64,000 bases of DNA from Austropuccinia psidii (taxonomy: Eukaryota > Basidiomycota > Pucciniomycetes > Pucciniales > Sphaerophragmiaceae). The stretch lies in NCBI GenBank assembly GCA_023105745.1, contig JALGQZ010000014.1, positions 4,311,888 through 4,375,887 on the forward strand, read 5' to 3'. Below, one piece after another: positions 45,864 to 57,831 of this stretch; position 1 is the first letter of the stretch, and each line of letters begins with the position of its first letter. Both the position numbers and the translations under genes were made by a program. The notes under the pieces were generated by a model. The model did not search any database. It saw only the letters and a list, made by a program, of their open reading frames with translations, and had not been told where the DNA came from.

Positions 45864-46635
45864 TGTAAATTTGTCTATAAAACTCTTGACAATAGTGGCA
45901 AATATCAAGGGTACTATGACTATCCTCAGTAGAAAATATAATATAATTATTAAAAATAATTATGAAAAGAAGAATTTAATTATTATTAAATGATTTCTCA
46001 ATAATTCTTTTAATAATTACTCTATTATTATTAAAGTCACTGACAGTTATAATAATAAGAAATATAAAAGCTCTTAATGAGACAATTGTCTGGAAGATAT
46101 TAATATGTATCCACTGATGAGTAATATAAATATTATTTATAAAAGGAATATCACACACACAGCGCAGAGATAGGTCTTATAGAGAGATTCTATTTAAAAA
46201 TACTAACCACGCAAAAAATATACAGCTTTAGAGAAAACTTACTAATAATATTTGTTTGATATAATTACATATTGGGATTTACCCTTTGAAAGCTTGTAAT
46301 TCTTGCCAAAATTGGTATAAAACCAGTTTAAACATTGAAGTTTGATCCAAGTCTAAGCTTAAAGTTTCAATAAGGTTGATAACCCTCCAATAAAGGTAGA
46401 AAGTCTTAATTGAGTCCTTGAAAACCCCAAAATTTGGGTATACCAGCTCTCTTTGGTCTTCTTACTTTTCTACACCTTTCAATGTGGTTTCTTCCCTTTG
46501 CTTTATTTAAAGCCATATCATGGCCTCAATACACTTTAAATTGAGCTCATGAAAGATTTACCTCCTTTAGGGAAAATCCTTAGCCAATTCATTAAATATA
46601 CACAACAACTCAAATTTAACTAAAATTTTGGTAAT
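45864..46635 (-). repeat. 3' LTR of element 3, internally deleted and truncated
   Basis: Matches 52468-52930 up to about 46258, then jumps to family B sequence equivalent to about 33980 onward (ATTGGGATTTACCCTTTGAA), so roughly 1 kb is missing in the middle. At about 46635 it stops abruptly and integrase sequence of element 3 follows, so the LTR start, the polypurine tract and the integrase C-terminus with chromodomain are deleted too. Confidence 0.75.
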
Positions 46636-47560
46636 GATTTAGTTGGATAAATATCAACCAAGTATTTCTTCAAATTATCAACTGGAAGTTTAGGTTTCCA
46701 TCCTTTTTCCAACATTGCAGGAGTCTTTCCTGTTGATGTATGGATGGAAGTCCTGTAGGCTTATTCCAATGCTGGTATAAGTGTACACTGATCATGGGAA
46801 AAGCCATCAGAATCCTTAAGATCCAGGGCATAAGCACAAAACTTCTGATCATGTCCTCAAGGGTCTGAATCATTATTTATTCTAATTCATCAATTTTTGA
46901 ATGGTAAGCTGTTGAGAATGATAGTTTTGTACCCAAAAGCTTATGTAAATTTGTCTATGAGGCTGATATAGATTTTGGGTCTCTATCAATAATGATATTC
47001 TTAAAGAAAACAGTATTAGATAGAACTCTATTCCAAATTAAAAGATATATATCCATAGCTGTGTCGTCTCTATGACATTCTAAAAAGATTGGATTTTTGG
47101 TGTACCTGTGTACAACAACAAGACATGCATTGTAACATATTTAACCACCAGGTGGTAAGGCAGTCACCCCATGAATATAAACCACTTCCCATGGGTTACT
47201 TGATTATTGGATATGAATCATTGAACCAAATCTTTTACCTGTAGTTTTATTGTCATTTTGATACCTGCCACAACCATAACAGTATTCAATGACATATTTT
47301 CTCCCAGATTCCCACCAAGCACATTTCTTAATTATTTCAGTTGTTATGTCCTCAGATAAATATCCAGAACAATTGTTTTCATGGAGGTTTAGTAATATTG
47401 TGTCAATAAACATTCTACTATGTATGACCATTACACATATGCTTTTAGACCTAGGATACAGGATACCATCAAATAAATGGAATATTCCATTATCTTATGA
47501 TTTATTCCTTATATAATCCAAAGAATCAGCCAGACCTGTATCTTTGAAATATTTTTCAGG
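46636..47560 (-). pseudogene. Integrase relic (element 3)
   Basis: Read from the right: the zinc-binding region 47431-47204 has LHENNCSGYLSEDIT and CYGCGRYQ, with the second His of HHCC changed to Tyr. The catalytic core follows in broken frames. The piece 46670-46873 holds MIQTLEDMIRSF, and another frame gives SIHTSTGKTPAMLEKGWKPK near 46700-46760. The 3' end is deleted into the LTR. Confidence 0.8.
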
Positions 47561-47614
47561 TGGAGAAGTAATAATATGGCAGTTTTAATCTTTATTATAT
47601 CTCTCTCTAGCTTC

Positions 47615-48297
47615 TTAAAAGAATTCTGTTCCCACATCTGTGATGTGTATTCCTGCCATTGGAATTTGAGGTTCTGACTTTTCAGGAATGTAGGCCGGGT
47701 TGTCAGGTGTTTTGGGTAATGTCCATCTACTCAAGTCATCAGAATTCTTATTAATATTTCCAGCTTTATGTACTATGATCATATTGCCTTTATAATCCTG
47801 TATAGAAATCTTCCATCTTAATATTTCTCTGTTTGGATTTTTCATGTCAAGAAGTGATTTCAGGGAATTAGAATCAGTAATTACCTCAAAAACACTACCA
47901 TAAAGATAAGAATGGAGCTTTTTAAGAGCCCATAAAAGACAAAGGCACTCCATTTGGCTTTCTCCATATTCAGCCTCAGTAGGTCTTATATGTCTTGCAA
48001 AAGAACAAACTGGACCTTCATAACATTTTTTATTGACAATTTGAACTTGATGAAAAGCTCCACCTAAACCTTCACCACATGCATCAATGTTGGTTTGAAA
48101 GGTATTTTACGGTCTGGAATCAATAATAATGGTGCATTGGTTAAGGAATACTTGCTCTTATCATATGATTGAGTACCTTTTTGTTTCATTTCAAAGACAG
48201 TTTGTTTATCACAGATTAAGTACAATGATCTGGCATGGATTTCAAGATCTTGAAGGTGTTTCATGTAATAACTGGAAAACCCTAAGAAAGACATCAT
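47615..48297 (-). pseudogene. RNase H region (element 3)
   Basis: 48297-48064 reads MMSFLGFSSYYMKHLQDLEI and [16 protein letters not shown] before a frame change that turns the IDACGEG block. 47953-47615 reads [40 protein letters not shown] and [20 protein letters not shown], the RNase H end and tether, ending [12 protein letters not shown] before a stop. Confidence 0.85.
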
Positions 48298-48321
48298 TTC
48301 TTTCTTGCTCTGGGGAACTTG

Positions 48322-49010
48322 TTATAATAATACTTCTGACACTTTGTTTTTATCAACACCAAGGCATAGTCCTGAAACTACATTTCCTAGAGCTTTGAGC
48401 TCATGAAGCCAAAAATTACATCTTTTGTGGGATATTTTTGTGGTCACTTGAACAATCTTCTTATTTACTATAGACAGTCTCTCTATATGCAATTTCCAAG
48501 TTTCTGAACAAATGATAATTTCATCAATATAAATGATTAAACATCCCTCTGTTAAGTCATGTGGGAAAATAGTATTAATAATTCTTCCATAATGAGAGGG
48601 TGCATTTTCAATTCCAAAAGGCATTCTCAAATATTCATAAAGACCCAAATGAGAAATTGGTCTCAATAATTTCCTAGCCCAAGGTTTCAAAAAATTGTAA
48701 TGGAAACCTTTAAGTGCATCCAATGAAGTGATGAATCATTCCTCATATAATTGAGTCAAGGTCTCATGAATGCTGGGAATTGGATAGATGTCTGCAATGG
48801 TGTAGGTATTCAATGCTCTAAAATTAACAACTATCTTTGATTCATCATTATTCTAAGAAATGATTATGGTGGTTCTGACTCCACTTCCTCATTGTGTCCA
48901 AACTTTGTAAGAAATCCGAGTTTCATGAGTTTATTATTATGAGCTTCTAATGCTTCTCTAGCTCTCAGGCTAGCTGGGTAAGCTGGTACTATTGATAGTG
49001 GAGGGTAAGG
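48322..49010 (-). pseudogene. Reverse transcriptase (element 3)
   Basis: The open part 48723-48322 reads MDALKGFHYNFLKPWARKLL, GLYEYLRMPFGIENAPSHYG and EGCLIIYIDEIIICSETWKL. The catalytic box is YIDE: the second Asp codon is GAA (48520-48522), which should abolish polymerase activity. Upstream to about 49010 the DFRALNTYTI and PAYPASLRAREAL blocks are visible with a stop and a frame change near 48720-48860. Confidence 0.85.
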
Positions 49011-49484
49011 TATTTGCACATTGATAATAATGTGTACTTAATGGCCTTTAAATGAACATAGCAGTTCATTATCAGAAGCAAAGGCTTCTCTATATTTAAA
49101 TAAGATCTCAATAGGGTTGTCCTCCATTTCTAATGTTAATAAAGGACTGATATGTGCTTCAATCAATTTATTTTTCAAAGATTTTTCCATTTTAGGATTT
49201 TTTAATTTTCTGATGACATTTATTGCTCTCTTCTTTAGAAGAAAAGCAAACTTTTGTCTTTGATTTTCCCCTATAGTGAAATGTTTGTCTATATGATTAT
49301 TAATATCAATACCATAAATATTGAGATAATAATTCCCAAGTATAAAATTTTGTTAAGTGCAGTTGTTCGTAACAAAAAACTAAACTTTCAGTCTGATAGT
49401 TCCTGCAGGGTTAGGAAAAATCATTTCTGATACACGATTTCCCAAAGGGTGCACATCTTGGGAAGCACTTCTGAGTTTTATACC

Positions 49485-49805
49485 TTAAATTTGCATCAAT
49501 TGTTCTTTCCAATGGGTATAGCTTTTGTGGGGATAATGCTTACCAACACAAGTACAGAAAGTACCTGAATCAGAAGATATCTTGGCTTCTGTGTTGTCCA
49601 TGACAATATTAGTAATAAATGATGGTCGAGCTGTATAGCCTTTACCTCTAGCAGTGTTGCTTTTCTGCATTTCAGCATCTTTCAAATGTATGAGATCCAT
49701 ACATTGATCACTATATTGTGGAAGGTGAGTAGCAATTTGTGTGACTTCAAAGAATACATTAATTTTCTCTATACTCAAAATCACTTTAATGTCCAGATAA
49801 ATCAT
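49485..49805 (-). pseudogene. Protease region (element 3)
   Basis: The open frame reads FFEVTQIATHLPQYSDQCMD, ARGKGYTARPSFITNIVMDN, then the retroviral-type aspartic protease site SDSGTFCTCVGK, the best preserved copy in the window. It joins the NDYYLNIYGIDIN-like block at 49300-49340 through breaks. Confidence 0.8.
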
Positions 49806-50980
49806 TTGTTTCTTTTATGGCTTCAGTTTTGTCAATTTCTATCTGATTGATCCTTGTTTTCTTTGAAAAAGTGTTAGCCAAATGGGATGTAACTCCACCC
49901 CTAAGAAATTTCAAAGGAGCTCTTTCTTGTGGTTCATTTGGTCTTGAAATTGGTTTCCCACTAGTATTATTGTCTATTGGGGTTTTTTACCAATTTCTAC
50001 CAGTTTTTGTGCTGGTAGTGATGTCTTCCATGGCATTGATAAAATATTCTGTAGAGCAAGGCTCAATACATCTGCTTCTTATAGCATGCTCAAGGTAACT
50101 ACCACATTTTCTTGATATCCTTTTATGTACCACTGTTTCAGACATACCACAATAAAGGGAAGTTAATCTGTCCTTTTGTTCAAGAAAACAGAAAATGGGC
50201 CTGTCCCTCTCAATATTAAAAATGGATTTTTAAAAAGAATTTTCCATTTTAACTATCCAGGAATCATTTTGCCATTTTGAAATAATCTGTTTTTCCCCCA
50301 AGGCCAGGAGTTTTGACCATGGTCTTGTCTCATTTGATAATAACATTTCTTTTCTGATTTGGTAAATAATGATTGAAATACGGCACTTACATATTCATCT
50401 GCTATTTTAAACTCTTCTTAAAGCATATCAATTGATTTAATAAATATCATATGATTATATTCTCCTTCACCACTGAAGGTAGGCCATTCCTCTAATCTGG
50501 AAATGTCTTTGACGTTCAAGGCAGTTTCCACCTGTGCATTGCTTGAAATTGTATAATGTAAGTCATTATTCAAGTTCAACACATTCCTGTAAAGGATTAG
50601 TGTATACTGTTTTGGTAGCTAATTTTTAAGTGATATATTTTTAATGATTGATTGAATGTTTTCTTTCAATTCAAATCTTGATTTATCACTTTTTTCCCAT
50701 TGTTCTTGGAAGAGAGCTGCATTATGACCAGTTGAATTTTCAAAGTTTTCAACTTGTATTCTTAAATCTTTCAATTGTTTAGTATTAAAAGAAATAGAAT
50801 TAACCTCTGGTTGACTAATAAATGTGACTTTAGAATCAATTCCTTCAGAAATATGTGTCAACGACAAAGCTTTGTATTTATTTAAATTTTATAGACCATA
50901 TTGGTCTTCTGTGACTCTTCCACTTGTAAAATTTCTCTATCCAATTGTTTTTGGATATACTCAAAGCTTTAAGGTTTTCC
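49806..50980 (-). pseudogene. Gag region (element 3)
   Basis: 50867-50619 is a 82-codon piece with SFNTKQLKDLRIQVENFENS and LKENIQSIIKNISLKN, a coiled-coil-like stretch that precedes the Gag domain in element 5. Left of it, broken frames near 50490-49850 give the GEYNHMIFIKSID, KWYYQMRQDHGQNSWPWG and RSRCIEPCSTE-type blocks. Confidence 0.65.
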
Positions 50981-51045
50981 AAAAGATTGTATTACAAGTT
51001 TCCATGTGAAAAATATCATTAAAAAGTCTTTTTCTTTGTAAATGA

Positions 51046-51930
51046 TTAATTAATTCTTTCTTCCTCCTTGTTTTTTAATTCCATCAAAGCTCTTGCCATA
51101 TTGAACAAATTGTTTATGGCTGTCTTTTCCCTCTTTGGAATTCTATAGCTCTGGGCATAAGACTTTTTCCATTTAGGCTTTGCCTTTCCCTTCGTATTTC
51201 TCTTTGGGGCTTTCTTGCCCTTCTTTGGAACTTGTTGAGGTGTGTTTTTGCTTTTGGAGGCTTGAGGAGCTTCTACAGGGATTTTTTCCTTTGGAAACAA
51301 CTGCTTCTTCTGGTTCTCTGATAACATGATTTGGTTTTTCAACCAAGCTTGTATTTGTTTCACTTTCCCTTTGCAAGAAATTGGAGTCCAAACTTTCAGA
51401 TGGTACTATGACTTTTCTGGGCCCAAGGATTCTCCTTTTCTTAAAGATAAGTGTTTATTGTCCCTATCCACAGGAATGGAAGAAGATCCCACTCTTGCTG
51501 TTTTGCCACCATTACCCAGTTCTTATACTGAGACCAGTATGTCTCTAATGCTGCTTGTTGGAAATTGCTCAGATCTGACCACAGGAATAGCAGTTATGTC
51601 AGCTTCTGTAACCTTAATAATAGTGTAAATGATTATGGCTAACGTTTGGGAGCTGGTTCAAGTTCTGGAATCATCCATTTGTGCCTCTCCTCTGGGCTGA
51701 CATTCTGGGTTTTTGGATTTATGACTTTAATGTCCTGGTCCAGATCCATTTGATTGGATGGAGTCATATCTTTCACTTCTAGTAGGAGTCATTTCACATC
51801 AATTTTAAAGCATATATCCTAAAGAATGGTTCAAATTCTCCTTCTGGACCTTTAAAGGGTTCTTTTGTGAGGAATACTCTGGGTCTTGGGCTAGTTTGAA
51901 TTTGAACACTTGACTCTGAGAGACTAGAGT
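51046..51930 (-). pseudogene. ORF1 of element 3
   Basis: 51363-51046 reads MKQIQAWLKNQIMLSENQKK, then PVEAPQASKSKNTPQQVPKK and YRIPKREKTAINNLFNMARA, ending at the conserved ORF1 stop. Upstream to about 51930 the N-terminal part (wording around MPELPP and EPKTRVFLTKEPF) is broken. The basic, Lys/Pro-rich centre suggests nucleic-acid binding. A 72-codon frame at 51173-51391 is a shadow. Confidence 0.65.
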
Positions 51931-52454
51931 CTTCAGAGCTTTCCCCGATGGATGAGACTAGAGAAAAAAGAATATAAGCTATTTTATTAATAAATAATAA
52001 TAAGATAGACCATTAACTCAAATTATTCAATCAAGTTGTTTTAGTGTAATTTTATGGCAAATTACATCAAAAATGAAGAAAATTGTCTAAAGAGTAAAGA
52101 AATATATTTTTAAGTAAAGACTTTCAACTTTTTTTAAATTTTTTTATTTGATTTTTTATTTTCTTTGAAGAAATAATAATTATGCAATTAATAAGTTATT
52201 AATCAAAATAGTATTGTTATTCACATCATACTAGAATAACTCAAAGAATGATGTTCAGATCTGTGATGTGAAAAATTACTTTTTTTCAGACAATATTATC
52301 ATGAAAAATAGATTCATTAGTATTATGAAAATTCTTCATAAGCAGTAATTCCCATAAAAGCCAACATTAAAGTAAATATTGCAGTTTTAAATCAAACAGA
52401 AGTACAATAATGTCTAGAATATGATTTATGTCCTAAAAATCACTTAAAATATGG
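51931..52454 (-). other. Untranslated leader of element 3
   Basis: AT-rich leader collinear with 31878-32460 of element 2. A TTTTTTCTCTAG near 51963 (minus strand) looks like a splice acceptor ahead of ORF1. Confidence 0.55.
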
Positions 52455-52467
52455 CCAGGCCCCCAGA
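52455..52467 (-). promoter_or_regulatory. Primer-binding site (element 3)
   Basis: Minus strand TCTGGGGGCCTGG directly follows the LTR end CCTTACA. Confidence 0.65.
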
Positions 52468-53925
52468 TGTAAGGCTTGTCTATGAAACTCTTGATAATAG
52501 TAACAAATATCAAGAGTACTATGGGTATCCTCAGTAGAAAATATAATCTAAATGAATATAATAACCACAAATAAATATAATTATTAAAAATAATAATATA
52601 TAAAAAAGAATCTTTTTATTATTAAATAATTTAATAATAAAAGAAATAGTTAATAATTATAACAAATTCTAATTATTCTGTTATTATCATATTCAATGAC
52701 AGTTATAATAATAAGAAATAGAAAAGCTCTTAATGAGAAAATTATATGTGGAAAATAATAGTATTAATTCAAGTATAGATAAGATACATATTACTTATAA
52801 AAGGAATATCACACACACCTTTGAAGAGATAAATATTATAGAAAAAATATATAAAAAAAAACTAATACTGAATAAAAAAATGTAGAACATTTAAGAAAAC
52901 TTACTTATAATATTTATTCAATATAATAAGTCAAACAATAGCATTTATAGTATTAAATTATTTTTATCAGTTAAAAACACACCAAAGTCGATATTTTGAA
53001 AGATAAAACCAATTCTTATGATAAAAACTAAGATTCAAGAGTTTTTAAGAGGAATTTGTCGATTTTAAAAGATATTTAAGACAACAATATTATAAGATAA
53101 AATGTATTATTGGTTATTACAAAAATAATATGAATTTTATCATTTCACTTCTTCAGTTTAAAATTTCTAAAGAATAATATACTTAAGAATTACTTTTAAT
53201 AATAAGACTTTATTTCTAGTAAAGCCTCAACTTTTTAAATGTCTAATATGAGTGGAATGGTGATTTAATGTTGGGAAAAACAGCAATGTAAAGGCTCTTT
53301 GTATGCCTGCAGAGCATCTGTCATTACTCATAATGGATATAGAGGGTGTTCTCAGGTCATAACTGAAAAAACAGGCTTAAAAATAAGGTTCTTAGCTTAA
53401 GGTAACTCATTTTCAACTCAAATTTATAGTTACCAGTGTTATTCTTAGCTACAAGGAGCTTTAATCCTATTTTTTGATAATAATTTGATATTTAAATATA
53501 ACATAATCTTGTTTATATTAGCGTTCATCACATGCAAAACTGAAAAATAAGGTTTCTGGCAGAACTCTCTTAAACTGAATTTTTAATTAATTTTTAAAGA
53601 AATTTCAATCTTCTTTCAGAATAATTAGAATAAGTTCATTTCAAGGCTAATTAAAAACTGAGAATGTCTAAAAAAGATACCTAAAATTTCATTAATACAT
53701 AGAGGACATTAAGGTGTCACTTCTGTGAGGATTTGAAGCAAATTCATTAAAGATTGGATTTTGAATGAGTTTTTTGACGTTATTTCTATTTTTCCATGTA
53801 AAATAGCAATATAAACCAAATCTTAGCTTTTGATAAGGTTTTGACACTTATAGCATCACAGCTTTAAGCTTATTTGAGCATTGAAAGTTCTCGAAAACTT
53901 GATTACAAGTTTTTAAATTGGGATT
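52468..53925 (-). repeat. 5' LTR (family B) of element 3, cut by element 4
   Basis: Starts on the plus strand TGTAAGGCTTGTCTATG and follows the other family B LTRs to ATTGGGATT, where the LTR of element 4 begins. The remaining part of this LTR (equivalent to about 33985-34680) is not found in the window, as it would lie beyond elements 4 and 5. Confidence 0.85.
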
Positions 53926-55541
53926 TGTCACAGGAGCTCTTATGGAAACAAGAGTGGCCTGGCACTCAGGAATCAAGAACTCACTTGGATGGCCCCAAAA
54001 GAATAAAGAAATAAAAGAATGTATTTCTTTAAAGAAGAAGAAAGGGTAAAGACAGGTATGCCAAAAAAATAAATAAAAAGCAGCCAATGGCCAGGATAAT
54101 AAGAAAAGCCAAAAGCCAAAGAGCCAACCAAATGAATCCTCAATTCACTGTTTCAACCTGCCAGAAAGAACAATGGAATTAGTAAAGGGTATGACCACCA
54201 ATATTCACTGACAGGAAAAGAAGAAAAGGTGAAAATGACTGACTTGAAATTATCAGTATTTACTTTAATGAGGTAAAAGAAAATAAGGATAAAAATAAAT
54301 GGAATATATGAATTAACTGGGGAAAAAGTCCCCAGGTGATGAAAGGTGACCAGTATATGTGAAAAGCTGAAAGGCCGATCCTGGAAGGTGAGTCACATGG
54401 CTGTATTGTCTGAATTGGGCCAATACAGTTCTGGCCATCTTGAGAATTGGACTGTGGGACTGACTCCCCACAGTGGAATATGAATTGGCCCAATTGGGCC
54501 AAGGCCATACAGGATGCTTGATTACTACCTGTATGGACCAATTGAGTTGTCCAAGGGATTCTGGATACTTGATGCCTTTACAATGATTGAAATGATTGAT
54601 TACCTCTGAGAATTTCTCTTAGAATAGTCCTGATGATAATTGACAACCCAACTCCTGCAGGGCCAGGTGGTTGGGGTCCTTGAATGGTCTTCTGGTAGCT
54701 GCCAGGGAATTGCCAGACTGAATGGCTAAAAGGTCTTCCTTTGAAATTGGTGATGGACTTGGGACTTTATTTGGAATCACTTAATTGGGTCCTGAAATTG
54801 TCACCATTGGATTGCTGAAAAAAAATGGTGCATAGTGGTATATTATACCATATATGCACCACTCCTGGTTCCTTGAGTACAGGGTGCATTGAGGAAGGAG
54901 AAGCTTTACCCTGAATATGAGAGGAAACCCTTCTGGGAGCTGAGCTGGTGGCCTCTAGTGGTTTCCAGAGGCCGTGGACTGAAAAATGGTGTCCATAGAG
55001 GTTTTGCCATTTTGGGTCCTGAGGGTCGTTTATGGCCATTCTGGGTTGGATAGTATTTGGGGCCAAAAATGGCTCAGGTGGGCCCACTTGTGGTTTGGGA
55101 CCCACATGGCCTTGGGGGCCGATGAACTGCCCCCTTTTCCCCTTTTGGCCTCATTGGAATTGGGCCAAAAGGGGCCTAAATTGCCCATGGACTGTAGGGG
55201 GCCTAAATGGCCCAAACCCCCCTAATATAAAGGGTTGGGTCAGGGTCCCTGTTGATGGCTAGAAGAGCCATAGGCCCCTGGAAGACTGGAAGGACCCCCC
55301 ATGTCCAAAAAACAAGGATAATGGCCTGGGGGTTGGTGACGTGGAGAATTGGCCAATGACACCATAAATGACGTTTGGGGCCATATTTGGCCAGTGGAAC
55401 AGTGTTATGGCCAAGAGGCCATAGAGAAAAAAGGCTAGAATTGGCCATAAACATATTATATGGCCAATAGACCATAACTTGCGTTCAGGTTGGAATTGCC
55501 GCAACACCCATTGAGGGGGGTGATTATTTGTGGTTGTGACA
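53926..55541 (-). repeat. 3' LTR of element 4 (1616 bp)
   Basis: The ends are TGTCACA (left) and TGTGACA (right), a 7-bp inverted pair expected of an LTR. On the coding strand it is preceded by AAAGGTAGGGGGTAC, a good polypurine tract. The middle is GC-rich with frequent GGCC and GGGCC, unlike the rest of the window. A TATA-like TTTATATTAG lies near 55221-55230 on the minus strand. Several 60-112 codon open frames here are compositional and not genes. Family B LTR sequence abuts at 53925. Confidence 0.85.
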
Positions 55542-56343
55542 GTACCCCCTACCTTTAATTGTGAGTTCCTGAGCACCAAGATGAGGTAAAAGCGCTTTGA
55601 GGCTGTTGAGATGGATTGGACATAGGGATTACAGAGGTATTGAATCTTGAAAAGAGATTTAAGACTGGTAAAGCGGTTGGCATATTAAATGAGGTTGATT
55701 TGGTCTTCTTTTGAATTTTTGAAGAATGAGTTGATGTAAAGAATGGCATAAACATTATAAGAAAGAAATTTTGAAGAATATAAAGGGAGAAAGAAAACAG
55801 AGAAATTTGAAAATAAGAGAAAAGAAAAATAAAAGAAAAAAGAATCTTGAGGGGGATTCCAATCTTCACCATGGATATTGACAGTTGATTTGAGATGGCC
55901 AAGGACTTGTAAAGACAAGATTTGATGCCAGGTGCTCACAGAGTGGCCAAGGTAATGTTTTGAAAGGACTTTAGACCCCTCAGGGAAGTGCACACCAGGA
56001 GAGGAACTTACTTTTGATAGTTACCACTCCCGCTAGTGCCATAAAGTAAAAAAAAGATTGGGAAAAGAATGTATTGAAAAGTAATGACTTGGAAAATAAA
56101 GTATTAAAAAGAAGAATGGTCCATTTCCCCAAGTGGAAATGACCATAAATTGGAATTTGATGTTGAAAGCCAGGCTAGAAATCTGTGTCCAAAATTGCAA
56201 AGTGCTCACAGAGTGGCCAAGGTGATGCTTACAACAGAAAAGAGTAGAATACCCCTAAAGGTGCATACCAGGAGGGGCACTTACCTTTGGTAATTCCTCT
56301 CCCCACCAGAACCATAAAAAATCAAGCGCTTGAAAAATTGGGG
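55542..56343 (-). other. 3' untranslated part of element 4
   Basis: Lies between the chromodomain and the LTR. It holds a direct duplication of about 120 bp (see separate entry) and no coding frame of its own that I can support. Confidence 0.6.
55929..56320 (-). repeat. Spaced direct duplication of about 120 bp
   Basis: Copies at 55929-56049 and 56199-56320 share GTGCTCACAGAGTGGCCAAG, then ACCCCT, GTGCAYACCAGGAG and ACTTAC, about 270 bp apart in phase. Confidence 0.8.
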
Positions 56344-57000
56344 CCTGGCTTGTCAGGATATAAAGAATGAAAATCCTTGACAAGTTCAGGGAAATTCTTA
56401 AGGTTTTTGGCTGGTTCCCAAGTGGATATTTCTGGTTCTTGACTAAAACCTTTCCATTCCACCAGATACCATAATTTTATTCTCTTAAGCTTTGAATCCA
56501 GTATTTGAGAGACTTCTCATTCCTCTTCTTCTTCAATGATGATTGGAGAAGGAGGCTCTTGATTCCTATTTGGGATTGTTGATGTCTTGACTGGTTCAAG
56601 GAGGGAAATATGGAAGACTGGGTGGATGGATTTCCATTGAGATGAAAGCTTGAGGTGGTAGGCATGAGTACTGAATTTCTTCAAGATTGGAAAAGGACCC
56701 AACCATCTTTAAGACAGCTTTCTGGTGGGTCTGGTTTATTTTATGTTCTTGGAAGAAAGCCATACCATGTCACCAGGATTGAAAACAGGTGAACTTGCTA
56801 TACTTTTATATGCATTCCTCTTGAACCTGTTCATAGAAACTTCAAGTTCTCTCTTGACATCTTCCTGTACTGATTGGATTTTTGTTGATAACTTTCCAGA
56901 AGGAGCATCTTGAGTAATTTTAACTGAGTCAAATTGTGGATATCTTCCATAAACAGTGAAAAATGGTGATTGTTTTGTTGGAGAGTGGTCAGACTGATTC
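56344..57000 (-). pseudogene. Integrase C-terminus and chromodomain (element 4)
   Basis: From about 56900 the frames give NPGDMVWLSSKNIK, LGPFPILKKFSTHAYHLKLS, SQWKSIHPVFHISLLEPVK, and an acidic EEEEEWEVSQILDSKL followed by a chromodomain KLWYLVEWKGFSQEPEISTW. The aromatic and acidic pattern (YLVEWKG...STWEP) is well kept. Single frame changes near 56670 and 56520 break it. Confidence 0.85.
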
Positions 57001-57719
57001 TAAGCAAGTTCAGCCAGAGGGAGACAGGTGTTCCAATTATCTAAATGATAATTGACATACATCCAAAGGTACTGTTCTAGTATCTGATTTACCCTCTCTG
57101 TCCCTCCATCAGTTTCTGGATGGTAAGCAGTTGACAGATCTCTTGAAATCTTGAGCTGCTGACAAAGATTGGTCCAAAAGGAAGAAACAAAAAGTGAACC
57201 TCTATCACTGACGATTCTTGAAGGAAGGCCATTCTTTGAAAAGATATTCTTGATTAATAAATGGGCCAATCACAGTGAAGTGATTGAAGAAATTGTTGGA
57301 ATAAAAACTGCCATTTTTGAGAACCTGTCCACTATGACCAGAATTGAATCAAAGGAATTGGACAGTGGCAGTTGAGTGATGAAATCCATTGAAAGACAAA
57401 TCCAAGGACCATTTGGAATCAGAAGAGGTTTGAGTAACCCAAACTTCTTGTGATGAATATTCTTGTTTCTTGAGCACTTTTGACAGGATGAGACATAATC
57501 CTTGATGAATTGAGTCATGCCAGACCAGTGGAAATCCTGCTTGACAAGTTTGAGTGTCTTCTCTTGGCCAGGGTGTCCAGCTAGAGGAGAATCATGATGC
57601 TTTTGAAGAATGCTGAGTTGAATTGTGGGGTCATTTGGGACAACCACCCAATAATTGAATAAGAGAAGTTGGGAAGAGGAATCAAGAGAGTAATCTTGGA
57701 CAGATTTACCTTTACCCAA
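57000..57719 (-). pseudogene. Integrase (element 4)
   Basis: 57719-57270 has the HHCC domain (LQKHHDSPLAGHPGQEKTLK and CQKCSRNK) and the first core Asp in ICLSMDFITQLPLS; VDRFSKMAVFIPT follows. 57269-57000 carries [20 protein letters not shown] with the second Asp, and [20 protein letters not shown] with the Glu region. All catalytic residues appear present, but a frame junction near 57270 and a TAG at about 57000 interrupt it. The most intact integrase in the window. Confidence 0.9.
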
Positions 57720-57831
57720 TTCTTGAAGAATACTTCTTTACTGAGAATCTTGACATAGAGCCTTCTGAATTGAACCAATAAAATTTGAAAAGGATTCCAC
57801 CTTGACTGCAAAATATCTTGAAGGTTGAACT

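Noticed and set aside
54767..55902. Several overlapping 60-115 codon open frames as host genes
   Set aside because: They lie on both strands within a GC-rich LTR and the adjacent untranslated part of element 4. Their wording is compositional (Gly/Pro/Trp from GGCC repeats) and no domain is visible.
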